Source: CAYFZO01 sp964347615
GTDB lineage: Bacteria > Pseudomonadota > Gammaproteobacteria > Poriferisulfidales > Oxydemutatoraceae
Direction: 5' to 3'
Length of the DNA stretch: 64,000 bases
NCBI GenBank assembly: GCA_964347615.1
Contig: CAYFZO010000005.1
Span: forward strand, 37,399-101,398
The first letter of the stretch is position 1; each line of letters opens with the position of its first letter. The notes under the pieces were generated by a model. That model was given only the letters and a program-made list of their open reading frames with translations, did not search any database and was not told the origin of the DNA. Positions 42,868-51,491 of the stretch are shown here, piece by piece. Position numbers and translations under genes: made by a program.

Positions 42868-43627
42868 GCCCGAAGAAAAGACCAGCCTCATCTCGCACCT
42901 GGTCGAGCTGCGCGGACGTCTGCTGCGGGTGTTCATCGGCGTCGGCGTCGTCTTCCTCGCGCTGTTTCCGTTCGCCAACCCGCTTTACGAGTACCTGTCG
43001 GCGCCGCTGATGCAGCACCTGCCGCAAGACGGTTCGATGATCGCCATCGAGGTCGCCGCGCCGTTCCTGACGCCGTTCAAGCTGACGCTGCTGATTGCGC
43101 TGACCGTGTCGCTGCCTTACGTGTTCTATCAGGTGTGGGCGTTCGTCGCGCCCGGGCTGTACCGGCGCGAACGGTACCTGGTGTTGCCGCTGATGGCGTC
43201 GAGCACGTTGTTGTTCTATGCCGGCATGGCGTTCGCCTATTTCGTCGCGTTCCCGCTGATGTTCGCTTTCTTCAACGCGGTCGCGCCGGCGGGGGTGACG
43301 GTGATGACCGACATCAGCCGCTACCTCGACTTCGTCGTCAAGATCTTCATCGCCTTCGGCCTCGCGTTCGAGGTGCCGATACTGACCGTGCTGCTGGTGA
43401 GAACCGGCTTCACGACCCCCGCGCAGCTCGCCGCAAAACGGCCCTACATCATCGTCGGCGCCTTCGTCGTCGGCATGGTGCTGACGCCGCCCGACGTGCT
43501 GTCGCAGGTGCTGCTCGCGGTGCCCGTGTGGCTTCTGTTCGAGACCGGCTTGGTGCTGACGCGGCTGATGAAACCCGCCGGCGGGAACGCGGACGAGAAC
43601 GCCGGAAAAGCACCGGACGCACCTTGA
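42854..43627 (+). CDS. tatC: TatC, twin-arginine signal receptor
   Basis: A 257-residue six-helix protein. SLISHLVELRGRLLRV (with the essential Glu) and FVAPGLYRRERYLVLPL are signal-peptide recognition regions. TPPDVLSQVLLAVPVWLLFE lies near the C-terminus. The start MKALKPEEKTS at 42854 is preferred over an extension 15 codons upstream inside tatB. Confidence 0.95.
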   Translation: MKALKPEEKTSLISHLVELRGRLLRVFIGVGVVFLALFPFANPLYEYLSAPLMQHLPQDGSMIAIEVAAPFLTPFKLTLLIALTVSLPYVFYQVWAFVAPGLYRRERYLVLPLMASSTLLFYAGMAFAYFVAFPLMFAFFNAVAPAGVTVMTDISRYLDFVVKIFIAFGLAFEVPILTVLLVRTGFTTPAQLAAKRPYIIVGAFVVGMVLTPPDVLSQVLLAVPVWLLFETGLVLTRLMKPAGGNADENAGKAPDAP

Positions 43628-43684
43628 AAAAAACGCGCACGGCGGTGATGATAACGCTTTGGTTGAATACTTGATCCCAAGCCC

Positions 43685-45238
43685 GTGAACGATGCCGCCC
43701 CCCCGACCGCGACGGCGCGGCGTACGATGCTCGTCATACTCGACGGCTTCGGCGTCAGCCTGAACGAGGCCAACAACGCCGTCCACATGGCGAAAACGCC
43801 GCGGCTGGACGCGCTGTTCGAACGCTACCCGCATACCTTGCTCGAAGCTTCGGGCCCCGCGGTCGGGCTGCCCGCCGGACAAATCGGCAACTCCGAGGTC
43901 GGGCACATGACGATGGGATGCGGCTGCGTGATCGAACAGGATTTGGTGCGCATCAACAACGAGATCGAATCCGAAGCGTTCTATGAAAATCCCTCGCTGA
44001 TTTACACGCTGAAACAAGCCAAGAAAGCCAAACGTCCGATACACCTGCTCGGGCTGGTCTCGGACGGCGGCGTGCATTCGCACGTCACCCACCTCGAAGC
44101 ATTGATCGAGATGTGCCGACAGCAGGAAGTTGCGCCCGTGTTGCACGCCGTCACCGACGGACGCGACACGTCGCCGCGCGAAGCGATGCAGTTCATCGAA
44201 CGCGTCGAGCCGCAAATCAAGAACGCGGGCGGTGAGATCGCGACGGTGATGGGACGCTATTACGCGATGGACCGCGACCACCGCTGGGCGCGCACCGAAC
44301 GCGCTTGGCGCGCAATCGCGCTCGGCAAAGGCACCGAACGCGAAAACGCCGCCGAGGCGATTCGCCTGTCCTACGAAGCGGACTGCGGCGATGAGTTCAT
44401 CGAGCCTTGCGTGCTGCCCGCGGCGCGACCGCTCGACGAAGAAGACCACGTCATCTTGTTCAACTTCCGCAACGACCGCCCGCGACAACTGATCAAGGCG
44501 CTGGTGTCGCCGACGTTCGACTCCTTCAACCGCGGCGACGCGCCGGTGGTCAACGTCACGACGATGACCGAAGTGGACAAGACGTTTCCGTGCCTGGTCG
44601 CGATTGCCGCGGTGAGACCGAAAATCACGCTGGCCAAGACCATCAGCGAATACGGCCTCAAGCAGTTCCACTGCGCCGAGACCGAGAAGTATCCGCACGT
44701 GACCTTCTTCTTCAACGGCGGCACCGAAGAGCCGCTGCCCGGCGAGGAACGCGAACTGATTCCGTCGCCGAAAGTGCCGACTTATGACACCAAGCCCGAG
44801 ATGAGCGCGAAAGAAGTCGCCGACGCGGTGGTGCAAGCGCTGGCGAACCCGGAATTCTCGTTTATCGTCGTCAACTTCGCCAATACCGACATGGTCGGAC
44901 ACACCGCGGTGGCCGACCCGATCATCAAGGCGGTCGAAACCGTGGACCGCGAGACCGGCCGCCTTGTGGACGCCGCGACCGAGCACGGCTGGTCGGTGGT
45001 GATTACCTCAGACCACGGCAACTGCGACGAGATACTGAACCCCGAGACACAACAACCCAACACGCGGCACACGATGAACCCGGTGCCGTTCCTGATCGTG
45101 GACGGCGAAGACCATCACCTCGCCGGGGGATGCAACATCAGCAGCATCGCCCCGACCGTGCTGGAACTGATGGGGCTGGAAGCGCCGAAAGAGATGCTGG
45201 CACCGTCGGTGATCGTGAAGAAGAAAGGGAAGAAGTGA
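43685..45238 (+). CDS. gpmI: Phosphoglycerate mutase, cofactor-independent
   Basis: A 517-residue Mn-dependent enzyme interconverting 3- and 2-phosphoglycerate. Catalytic Ser is in GNSEVGHMTMG near residue 73; metal ligands occur in LVILDGFG, FANTDMVGHT and ITSDHGNCDEI. GTG start. The last ~65 codons are duplicated at 45377-45612 after a 40-bp repeat block, marking the edge of an inserted region. Confidence 0.96.
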   Translation: MNDAAPPTATARRTMLVILDGFGVSLNEANNAVHMAKTPRLDALFERYPHTLLEASGPAVGLPAGQIGNSEVGHMTMGCGCVIEQDLVRINNEIESEAFYENPSLIYTLKQAKKAKRPIHLLGLVSDGGVHSHVTHLEALIEMCRQQEVAPVLHAVTDGRDTSPREAMQFIERVEPQIKNAGGEIATVMGRYYAMDRDHRWARTERAWRAIALGKGTERENAAEAIRLSYEADCGDEFIEPCVLPAARPLDEEDHVILFNFRNDRPRQLIKALVSPTFDSFNRGDAPVVNVTTMTEVDKTFPCLVAIAAVRPKITLAKTISEYGLKQFHCAETEKYPHVTFFFNGGTEEPLPGEERELIPSPKVPTYDTKPEMSAKEVADAVVQALANPEFSFIVVNFANTDMVGHTAVADPIIKAVETVDRETGRLVDAATEHGWSVVITSDHGNCDEILNPETQQPNTRHTMNPVPFLIVDGEDHHLAGGCNISSIAPTVLELMGLEAPKEMLAPSVIVKKKGKK

Positions 45239-45247
45239 GCAATTCAA

Positions 45248-45367
45248 GGCAGGCTTGAATATGGAGACTTCTTCCCGCCATGTTAAAGGCTGGCTTGAAT
45301 ATGGAGGCTTCTCCCCGCCATATTAAAGGCTGGCTTGAATATGGAGGCTTCTCCCTGCCATATTAAA
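45248..45367. repeat. 40-bp tandem repeat, three units
   Basis: Units at 45248-45287, 45288-45327 and 45328-45367 have the form GGCTGGCTTGAATATGGAGG plus CTTCTCCCCGCCATATTAAA, with a few changes. They start 10 bp after the gpmI stop and end just ahead of the second gpmI 3' copy. Confidence 0.92.
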
Positions 45368-45376
45368 GGCTGCGTT

Positions 45377-45612
45377 CAATGCTGAATTCCAAGACACAAC
45401 AATTGAACACGCGGCACACGATGAACCCGGCGCCGTTCCTGATCGTGGACGGCGAAGACCATCACCTCGCCGGGGGATGCAATATCAGCAGCATCGCCCC
45501 GACCGTGCTGGAACTGATGGGACTGGAAGCGCCGAAAGAGATGCTGGCGCCGTCGGTGATCGTGAAGAAGAAAGGGGGTGGGGTGAGCCCGAAAATAAAC
45601 AATCAAACTTAA
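45377..45612 (+). pseudogene. Second copy of the gpmI 3' end
   Basis: The frame LNSKTQQLNTRHTMNPAPFLI... repeats residues ~450-515 of GpmI with only a few substitutions (P to L, V to A) and the same VIVKKKG end, then runs on into new sequence (GGVSPKINNQT). The ATG at 45379 allows 77 codons, but the catalytic core is absent. It looks like an att-type or replacement-end duplication left by an inserted element. Confidence 0.85.
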
Positions 45613-45616
45613 CGCT

Positions 45617-46120
45617 TCAGGCCAGCTCCTTTATCGCCTTTTCTGCCACATCAAACAAAGCCTCTACCTTTTTATTATCGTTCTCAATATCCATAGACCG
45701 TCTTACGATTCTTACAACAGTAAAAATTGAGAAGACTAAAGTTACAACGCTTACGGAAAGCAAAAATCTTGTTCCCCAGATTACGAATGGAAAAGAAAAC
45801 AGTATTCCGAGATGAGCTAATAATGCGAAACTAATAATGACAAGAAGAAATCCGCTAATGATCATGCTCCGATTCTTGTCTTCTGAAGAATAAGTCTCCA
45901 TTCTATCCACTGCCTTAGAAAAATCGGCATAACAAACTTCCTCCAACATCCTCTCTCCGCCGGGCAGGCGTCTGAGCTTCTCCTCGAGCCGAGCGAAATT
46001 TTGCCTTTGATTTTCTAGGCTAATATTTATGGGGGCCTGAACCTGCCGAATAGCCAGTAATACAAACGAAGACGCGATAATGACAGCGTTTAGCGCATTG
46101 CTTGCCAGTGAATCCACCAC
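45617..46120 (-). CDS. Small membrane protein with cytosolic coiled segment
   Basis: 167 residues. A first hydrophobic helix (about 8-24) is followed by a charged helical stretch (ENQRQNFARLEEKLRRLPGGER), then two adjacent membrane helices (about 88-106 and 110-138) and a basic/acidic C-terminal helix (RRSMDIENDNKKVEALFDVAEKAIKELA). The design recalls small two-helix effector proteins of the SLATT type found in bacterial defence loci, but no residue motif proves it. It lies 124 nt downstream of the soluble gene at 46245 on the same strand. Low GC. Confidence 0.65.
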   Translation of the reverse strand: MVDSLASNALNAVIIASSFVLLAIRQVQAPINISLENQRQNFARLEEKLRRLPGGERMLEEVCYADFSKAVDRMETYSSEDKNRSMIISGFLLVIISFALLAHLGILFSFPFVIWGTRFLLSVSVVTLVFSIFTVVRIVRRSMDIENDNKKVEALFDVAEKAIKELA

Positions 46121-46244
46121 TTATTCCTACATTAAAGGTCAGCAAGAAGCTTACTGCGAACTGCTTAAAAGCACAGGGACTTGACGCCCTAAACGCAAAC
46201 CGAAAAGCTCAGCAACTACGGTTTTAAGCGAAACAGAACTAGCT

Positions 46245-46763
46245 CTAATTTCCGCTTGCGGTTTGTTGCGCTTGAAATTTCTCTGGGAACAACCGGTGCT
46301 TTGCGCCTGTCAGCATTTCTCCTAGAATGGGATCGTTAAAACAAGCAATTGCTTCTTTTGTTACATCGTCTTTTTCAAGACGGTACCTCTTGTCTCCGAC
46401 CAAGATGAAATGAGGATAGCCTGCATAAAACTCGGATTTGACGCCTATCTTTAATTTTCCGTTATCGGACTCATCCACCGCTTTAGCAAAATCGTTGCCC
46501 TTCATATCTTCGTCGTTGGAAACCGCGACCAAAACTTCAGTTTTCTCCAATGCACTTTTGACACTATCCACCAGCTGGTTGTAAAAATCCTTATTGAGGG
46601 TTCCGCTATATATACAGACTTGCTCCTTTTTGTCTTCCGCAATCTTCAGCAAGTTGTCGAAAAGAATTTTTGCATGAGGGCGAGACAGGTTCGTTAATAC
46701 ATTTTCGCTCTCTTTCTTGCGATATTTCTCAACTATTTTTTCATATTTAGATTTAGTTTTCAT
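46245..46763 (-). CDS. Soluble protein, possible degenerate PLD-like fold
   Basis: 172 residues, Lys-rich N-terminus (MKTKSKYEKIVEKYRKK). An alternating strand-helix pattern follows: VCIYSGTLNKDFYNQLV, TEVLVAVSNDED, HFILVGDKRYRLEKDD, ACFNDPILGEML. This resembles a phospholipase-D-like domain in which the catalytic HxK motif has lost its Lys (HFI). The start at 46763 is chosen for GAGAG upstream; ATG 46784 adds seven residues. No relative is recognised with certainty. It is probably co-transcribed with the membrane gene downstream. Confidence 0.6.
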   Translation of the reverse strand: MKTKSKYEKIVEKYRKKESENVLTNLSRPHAKILFDNLLKIAEDKKEQVCIYSGTLNKDFYNQLVDSVKSALEKTEVLVAVSNDEDMKGNDFAKAVDESDNGKLKIGVKSEFYAGYPHFILVGDKRYRLEKDDVTKEAIACFNDPILGEMLTGAKHRLFPEKFQAQQTASGN

Positions 46764-46784
46764 TTTTGGTACTCTCATTATCAA

Positions 46785-47094
46785 CTTCGTCCAGCACCAC
46801 GTTTTCAGGGTGCGAACACGTACGCCCCGAAGAACAAAATCGGGGGCGTGTTAAAAAATCAAACTGTTTTCCCTGGAAGCCATTTCTGCCCCCACATCAG
46901 AAATGGGGGTAGGCAAGTGTATTACAGACGCACAAAAGCTATCAACAATTATCCTTTCCCCAAATGGAAAGCCTAGTTTCAATGAAAAAACTAGATTGTT
47001 CTTGAATCAGCCAAGCTTCCCAGTAACACATTGATAGAAAAGAAAATCGGTGTCGCCGAAACAGGCTTCTCAAAGCCACCCGCTTCACCCCCAA
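46785..47094. other. Non-coding leader with two stem-loops
   Basis: This 310-nt gap lies between the Fic gene and the soluble gene, both on the - strand. Two perfect hairpins are seen: CCATTTCTG/CAGAAATGG with a 9-nt loop (46880-46906) and CTAGTTT/AAACTAG with an 8-nt loop (46973-46994). Neither has a clean T-run, so an attenuator, RNA element or protein-binding site is as likely as a terminator. No gene seen. Confidence 0.55.
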
Positions 47095-48174
47095 TCAACC
47101 ATCCGCCGAAAACAAGTCAAACAGCAGACGGTTGATGTAGTAATTGCTGCGTCCGATTTTCGCTTTCTCCAGGAACCCCTTCTCGACCAGCTGTTCCAGA
47201 TACTTGGTCGCGGTGATGTAAGTAACGCCTAAATCCTCACTGACGAATCCTCTCTTGGTATAGACGTGCTTGAACAGGTTGTTGAGCAGGTCCTGGCTGT
47301 AAATATTCGGCAGCTCCCTGCGGATGCGGTGTTTGTATTCCTGCATCAGCGTTTTAATTTTTCCGATTAAAGAGATGGTGAAACCGGCGGTCTGTTCAAC
47401 GCCGTCAAGCATGTACAGCAGCCACGGTTCCCACTCTCCGCTCGTCCGCACGTCTTGCAGCTGGCGGTAATACTCCTGTTTGTCCCGAATGATGTAACGG
47501 CTGAGATAAAGCACGGGCAAGTCGAGCAAGCCTTTGAAAACGAGGTACAGAACGTTCAGGATGCGACCGGTGCGGCCGTTGCCGTCGTAGAAAGGGTGGA
47601 TGCTCTCGAAGCGATGATGAATCAACGCCATCTTCACCAACGGGTCGGTGTCGGAGTCGTCGGTGTTGATGTAATCAACCAACTCGGCCATCAGTCGCTC
47701 GACTTCCCGCGCATCCTGCGGCGGGGTGTAAATCACTTCGTCGGTTTGGACGTTCTTGATGACGGTGCCGGGCAATTTACGCAAGCCCGCGTCGTTCTTT
47801 TCCAGCACCTGCTGAAGCGACAAAATGTCCCCAAGTCGAATAATCCGGTTTTCTCGGACCGACTCAAAACCCTGTTGCAGGGCATCGGCGTAGTCACGCA
47901 CTTCCTTAGCCGCGGGACCGACGCTTACTTTGGGAGAAACTCCCGCTTTGTACAACTCGTCGTAAGTCGTCACGATGTTCTCCACGGCCGAGCTGTCTTT
48001 CGCTTCCTGCAACGTCAGCGTGCTGATGAGTATGGCTTCGTTGGGAATGGTCGCCGTGGCGCCTTTCAGCTCGGCCAAACAACGGGAGGCCGAAACGACT
48101 TTTCTCAATACGGCATTGCTCTCCAAGCCGGCGGCAGACGACAAGGGGGCAAGAAGTAGAGGGTCGGTCAACAT
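47095..48174 (-). CDS. Fic-domain AMP-transferase with inhibitory helix and C-terminal winged helix
   Basis: 359 residues. The N-terminal inhibitory motif SSAVEN ((S/T)xxxE(G/N), near residue 61) precedes the Fic core with HPFYDGNGRTGR (near residue 192). The C-terminus (about 300-350) reads as a winged helix: FVSEDLGVTYITATKYLEQLVEKGFL. Such proteins transfer AMP to a Tyr/Thr of a target and are held inactive by the Glu of the inhibitory helix. The start codon lies nine bases from a TATAAT inside a palindrome, so the mRNA is probably almost leaderless. The HTH may bind those palindromes. Confidence 0.9.
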   Translation of the reverse strand: MLTDPLLLAPLSSAAGLESNAVLRKVVSASRCLAELKGATATIPNEAILISTLTLQEAKDSSAVENIVTTYDELYKAGVSPKVSVGPAAKEVRDYADALQQGFESVRENRIIRLGDILSLQQVLEKNDAGLRKLPGTVIKNVQTDEVIYTPPQDAREVERLMAELVDYINTDDSDTDPLVKMALIHHRFESIHPFYDGNGRTGRILNVLYLVFKGLLDLPVLYLSRYIIRDKQEYYRQLQDVRTSGEWEPWLLYMLDGVEQTAGFTISLIGKIKTLMQEYKHRIRRELPNIYSQDLLNNLFKHVYTKRGFVSEDLGVTYITATKYLEQLVEKGFLEKAKIGRSNYYINRLLFDLFSADG

Positions 48175-48180
48175 GGCAGG

Positions 48181-48405
48181 CTATTATATAGAAAATGCTG
48201 ATTTCTATATAATAGAAAGACGACCTCTATAGATTTATCCCGTTTCTATATATATCTTTAGTCACAATAGATAGCCGTATTATATAAAAAACCCCAATTT
48301 CTATATAATAGAAAGACGACCTCTATAGATTTATCCCATTTCTATATATATCTTTGGTTACATAGATAGCCGTATTATATAGAAAATCCCGATTTCTATA
48401 TAATA
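48181..48405 (-). promoter_or_regulatory. Array of three palindromic operators over the Fic promoter
   Basis: Palindrome 1 (48181-48215) has 14-bp arms CTATTATATAGAAA/TTTCTATATAATAG around ATGCTGA. Palindrome 2 (48278-48310) has 13-bp arms with one mismatch. Palindrome 3 (48373-48405) has perfect 13-bp arms. Start-to-start distances are 96 and 95 bp. The only good -10 for the Fic gene (TATAAT on the - strand, 48183-48188) lies inside arm 1. Confidence 0.8.
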
Positions 48406-48450
48406 AAAAGCCGACCTCTATAGATTTCTCAGTTTTCTATGCAATAGGAG
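48182..48450. repeat. ~95-bp tandem repeat, 2.8 units
   Basis: Units begin at 48182, 48278 and 48373. Each contains a palindrome, GACCTCTATAGATTT, and (units 1-2) TTTCTATATATATCTTT. The block is about 70% A+T in a high-GC genome. The rest of the gap to 48518 shows no gene. Confidence 0.9.
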
Positions 48451-48518
48451 ACCGGCACCCCGCCCGCAGGGCAAGGACGCCACGTCGCTTCGCCTGAAGC
48501 CTCCCGGCCCCTAAAAAC

Positions 48519-48827
48519 CTACCGCCAATAATCGTTGGCGATTGCGATGGTCTTGAATTCCCTCGCGACGAGTTCCGCCGCTTCCATCAGCAGCGCGGGG
48601 TCGTCCTCATACTCCTTGCGAACCTTCATCTTGATTTCGGGGCTGCGTTGAATCGCGCCGATGGTTTTCCTCACGATCTTGATCGCAAGCATCCGCCCTT
48701 CCAGCGGCGTCTTCGTGATGAGGCTCGGCATGTAGTCCTCGCTTTTCTGCTCCTGCGCCACAGCGACCTGAGTGGACGCGGCGGCCACGACGGCGGCAAG
48801 CACCAGCAGTTTCAATGTCTTGTTCAT
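48519..48827 (-). CDS. Exported hypothetical protein
   Basis: 102 residues with a clear Sec signal peptide (MNKTLKLLVLAAVVAAASTQVAVA, cleavage near AQ|EQ). The mature part is ~78 residues, helical and charged (EGRMLAIKIVRKTIGAIQRSPEIKMKVRKEY), with no cysteine. The start is fixed by CCGGAGGAACGCC before the ATG; the frame is open 14 codons further up but lacks a signal there. The family is not recognised. It is likely periplasmic. Confidence 0.75.
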   Translation of the reverse strand: MNKTLKLLVLAAVVAAASTQVAVAQEQKSEDYMPSLITKTPLEGRMLAIKIVRKTIGAIQRSPEIKMKVRKEYEDDPALLMEAAELVAREFKTIAIANDYWR

Positions 48828-48973
48828 GGCGTTCCTCCGGTTATCCGTGAAAATGAACGCACCGAGCATATCAAAAGCAAATCACGCTCGGCGGGTGCTC
48901 GCAACCGTTCGGTCACCAAACCTCTCCCCCCCACTTGAGACAACCCCCGCCGGGCGGCTAACATGCTGCACCA

Positions 48974-51043
48974 ATGCTTCCCATCACCGAACTTCGCGGC
49001 GTCGGCGACGCGGTTGCCGAGAAACTCGAGCGCCTCGGCATCCATCACGTCGAGGACTTGCTGTTCCACCTGCCGCTGCGCTACCAAGACCGCACCCGCG
49101 TCCATCCGATCAACACCTTGAGTCCCGGCCAGGAGGTGTTGGTCGAGGGTGCAATCCAGCAGACCCGCGTCGTCTATGCGCGCCGACGCATGATGCTGGT
49201 CGCCATCGCCGACGGCACGGGCACGTTGACGCTGCGCTTCTTCCATTTCTCGACGGCGCAGCAGAACAGCCTGCGCAAGGGCGTACGTATCTGCTGCTTC
49301 GGCGAAGTCCGCAGGAGCCAGTCGCAGCTCGAAATGATTCATCCTGAGTACCAGTTCGTCAGCGCGCACGGCAACGCGCATCTGGACAGGGGCTACACGC
49401 CGATCTACCCGGCCACCGAGGGGCTAAGCCAGTTCAGCCTGCGCAAGTTCACCGGCGAAGCGCTGGCGTGGTTGTCGTCGCCCGACAACAACCTCGAGGA
49501 ATTGCTGCCGCCGGCGGTGCTCGCCGAGGAGGGGGCGGTCTCGCTGCAGGACGCGATCCGTTACGTCCATCGCCCGCCCGCCGACGCCGACGTCGAGTTG
49601 CTGCAGACCGGCGAGCACCCGATGCAGAAACGGCTGGCGTTCGAGGAGATGCTGTCGCATTCGTTGAGCCTCAAGCGGATGCGCGCCGACACCAAGCGTC
49701 AACGCGCGCGGGCGTTGAAAACCGAAGGCAAGTTGCTGGCTCAGCTGAAGGAGCGTCTGCCGTTCGAGCTGACCGCGGCGCAACGCAAGGTCATAGAAGA
49801 CGTTCGCGCCGACGTGCGCGAGGCGGCGCCGATGATGCGTCTGGTGCAGGGCGACGTCGGTTCGGGCAAGACCTTGGTCGGCGTGGCGGCGATGCTTGAA
49901 GCGGTCGAGGCGGGTTGTCAGGCGGCGATGATGGCACCGACCGAAATCCTCGCCGATCAGCATTACCGCAACCTCAAGGAGTGGTTCGGCCCGTTCGAAA
50001 TCGGCATCGGCGCAATCCTCGGCAAGCAGAAAGTACGCGAGCACCGCAACGCGTTGCGCCAAGCACGCACCGGCGAGATAGACATCGTGGTCGGCACCCA
50101 CGCCTTGTTTCAGGAGAAGGTCGAGTTCGCCCGCCTCGCGTTGATCGTCGTGGACGAGCAGCACCGCTTCGGCGTGCACCAGCGCCTCGCGCTCAAGCAA
50201 AAAGGCGAGAACGGCGACCTCCAGCCGCATCAGCTCATCATGACCGCCACGCCGATCCCGCGCAGCCTTGCGATGACGATGTACGCCGACCTCGACTACT
50301 CGGTGATCGACGAGATGCCTCCCGGGCGACTGCCGGTCAAGACTTTCGCCCTGGCCGACACCCGCCGCAACGAGCTCATCGAGCGGGTGCGCAAGACCTG
50401 CGCCGAAGACGGGCAAACCTACTGGGTCTGCCCGTTGATCGAGAAGTCCGAAACGCTGAACTACGAGACCGCCGAAGCGACCTACGACCGGCTCAAGCGC
50501 GCGATGCCCGAAATCAAGATTCAACTCATCCACGGACGGATGAAACCCGAGGAGAAAGAGGAGGCGATCGCCTTGTTCAAGCAGGGGGGAATTCAGCTGC
50601 TGGTCGCAACCACCGTGATCGAGGTCGGCGTGGACGTCCCCGACGCAAACCTGATCGTGATCGAGAACGCCGAACGCTTCGGGCTTGCTCAGCTGCACCA
50701 GTTGCGCGGACGGGTCGGGCGCAGCGGCAAGCAGGCGATGTGCGCGCTGCTTTACCATCCGCCGTTGTCGGGCACCGCGCGGCGCCGCCTTAACGTGATG
50801 CGCGAGACCAACGACGGCTTTGAGATCGCGCGCGAGGACATGAAGATCCGCGGGCCCGGCGAAATCCTCGGTACACGTCAGACCGGCGAGATGCAATTCC
50901 GCATCGCCGATCTCACGCGCGACGCGAAGCAGCTTGAGCGGGTGCTCAAGACTTCCGAGCGGATGCTCGAAGCGCACCCGGAAGTCTGCGGCAAGTTGAT
51001 TCGCCGCTGGCTCGGCGAGGCGGCGCGCTACGCCGAGGTGTGA
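48974..51043 (+). CDS. recG: RecG, ATP-dependent DNA helicase
   Basis: 689 residues. The N-terminal wedge/OB domain (DLLFHLPLRYQDRT) is followed by helicase motifs I GDVGSGKT (near residue 299), II DEQH (near 393), III TATPIPR, and VI QLRGRVGRSGK, then the C-terminal TRG region (near 633: RGPGEILGTRQTGE). It reverses stalled replication forks and processes branched DNA. Full length. It stands alone on the + strand. Confidence 0.96.
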   Translation: MLPITELRGVGDAVAEKLERLGIHHVEDLLFHLPLRYQDRTRVHPINTLSPGQEVLVEGAIQQTRVVYARRRMMLVAIADGTGTLTLRFFHFSTAQQNSLRKGVRICCFGEVRRSQSQLEMIHPEYQFVSAHGNAHLDRGYTPIYPATEGLSQFSLRKFTGEALAWLSSPDNNLEELLPPAVLAEEGAVSLQDAIRYVHRPPADADVELLQTGEHPMQKRLAFEEMLSHSLSLKRMRADTKRQRARALKTEGKLLAQLKERLPFELTAAQRKVIEDVRADVREAAPMMRLVQGDVGSGKTLVGVAAMLEAVEAGCQAAMMAPTEILADQHYRNLKEWFGPFEIGIGAILGKQKVREHRNALRQARTGEIDIVVGTHALFQEKVEFARLALIVVDEQHRFGVHQRLALKQKGENGDLQPHQLIMTATPIPRSLAMTMYADLDYSVIDEMPPGRLPVKTFALADTRRNELIERVRKTCAEDGQTYWVCPLIEKSETLNYETAEATYDRLKRAMPEIKIQLIHGRMKPEEKEEAIALFKQGGIQLLVATTVIEVGVDVPDANLIVIENAERFGLAQLHQLRGRVGRSGKQAMCALLYHPPLSGTARRRLNVMRETNDGFEIAREDMKIRGPGEILGTRQTGEMQFRIADLTRDAKQLERVLKTSERMLEAHPEVCGKLIRRWLGEAARYAEV

Positions 51044-51095
51044 AACGGGCCACCACCGGGGCGGCTGACGGCGAGGCAGTTAAGGGAAAGCGCAA

Positions 51096-51377
51096 TCAGG
51101 CGAACGTGCCGATCGCCATCGTAGTCAGAAAGACGACAAGCAACAGCGCCATCGCGACGACGCTGATGACGGCCACCGGGGATTTATCCTTGCTGAACAA
51201 CCACCAGCCGCCTGCCGCGCAGCCCGCGACGGTGACCGAGAACACGACCCAGTAAAGCGTCCACACGCAATCGCTTTGGCAGGCGCGCGTCTCGAAAGTG
51301 CCGCCGAGCAGTTGCGACACCAGCGCGACGGTCAAGCCCCAAGCCACGATGGTCCACAGAGGAAGAACTATGCGCAT
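51096..51377 (-). CDS. Small three-helix membrane protein
   Basis: 93 residues with three hydrophobic helices (about 5-25, 40-62, 68-90). Two cysteines are close together in the first loop (RACQSDCVW) and one lies in helix 2. The order helix-CxxxC loop-helix recalls small inner-membrane proteins, but I do not recognise the family. It is convergent with recG. Confidence 0.65.
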   Translation of the reverse strand: MRIVLPLWTIVAWGLTVALVSQLLGGTFETRACQSDCVWTLYWVVFSVTVAGCAAGGWWLFSKDKSPVAVISVVAMALLLVVFLTTMAIGTFA

Positions 51378-51491
51378 TGTCGTTGAGATTGGATTCGTGG
51401 GGATTCCGTCCGTCGGCGTGAATGATACAGCTCAAATTGTATCGTGTCCCGGTTGCGACGGTGCGTGGTGCTCTCATGTAGAATGTCGCCC

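Noticed and set aside
42755..44986. 743-codon - strand frame opposite tatC and gpmI
   Set aside because: Shadow of known genes with no motif.
45248..45367. CRISPR-like 40-bp repeats
   Set aside because: The units abut one another; there are no spacers.
46880..46906. Rho-independent terminator
   Set aside because: The stem is perfect, but no T-run follows on either strand.
48182..48450. CRISPR array
   Set aside because: Units of 95-96 bp are repeated whole, without unique spacers, and no cas genes are near.
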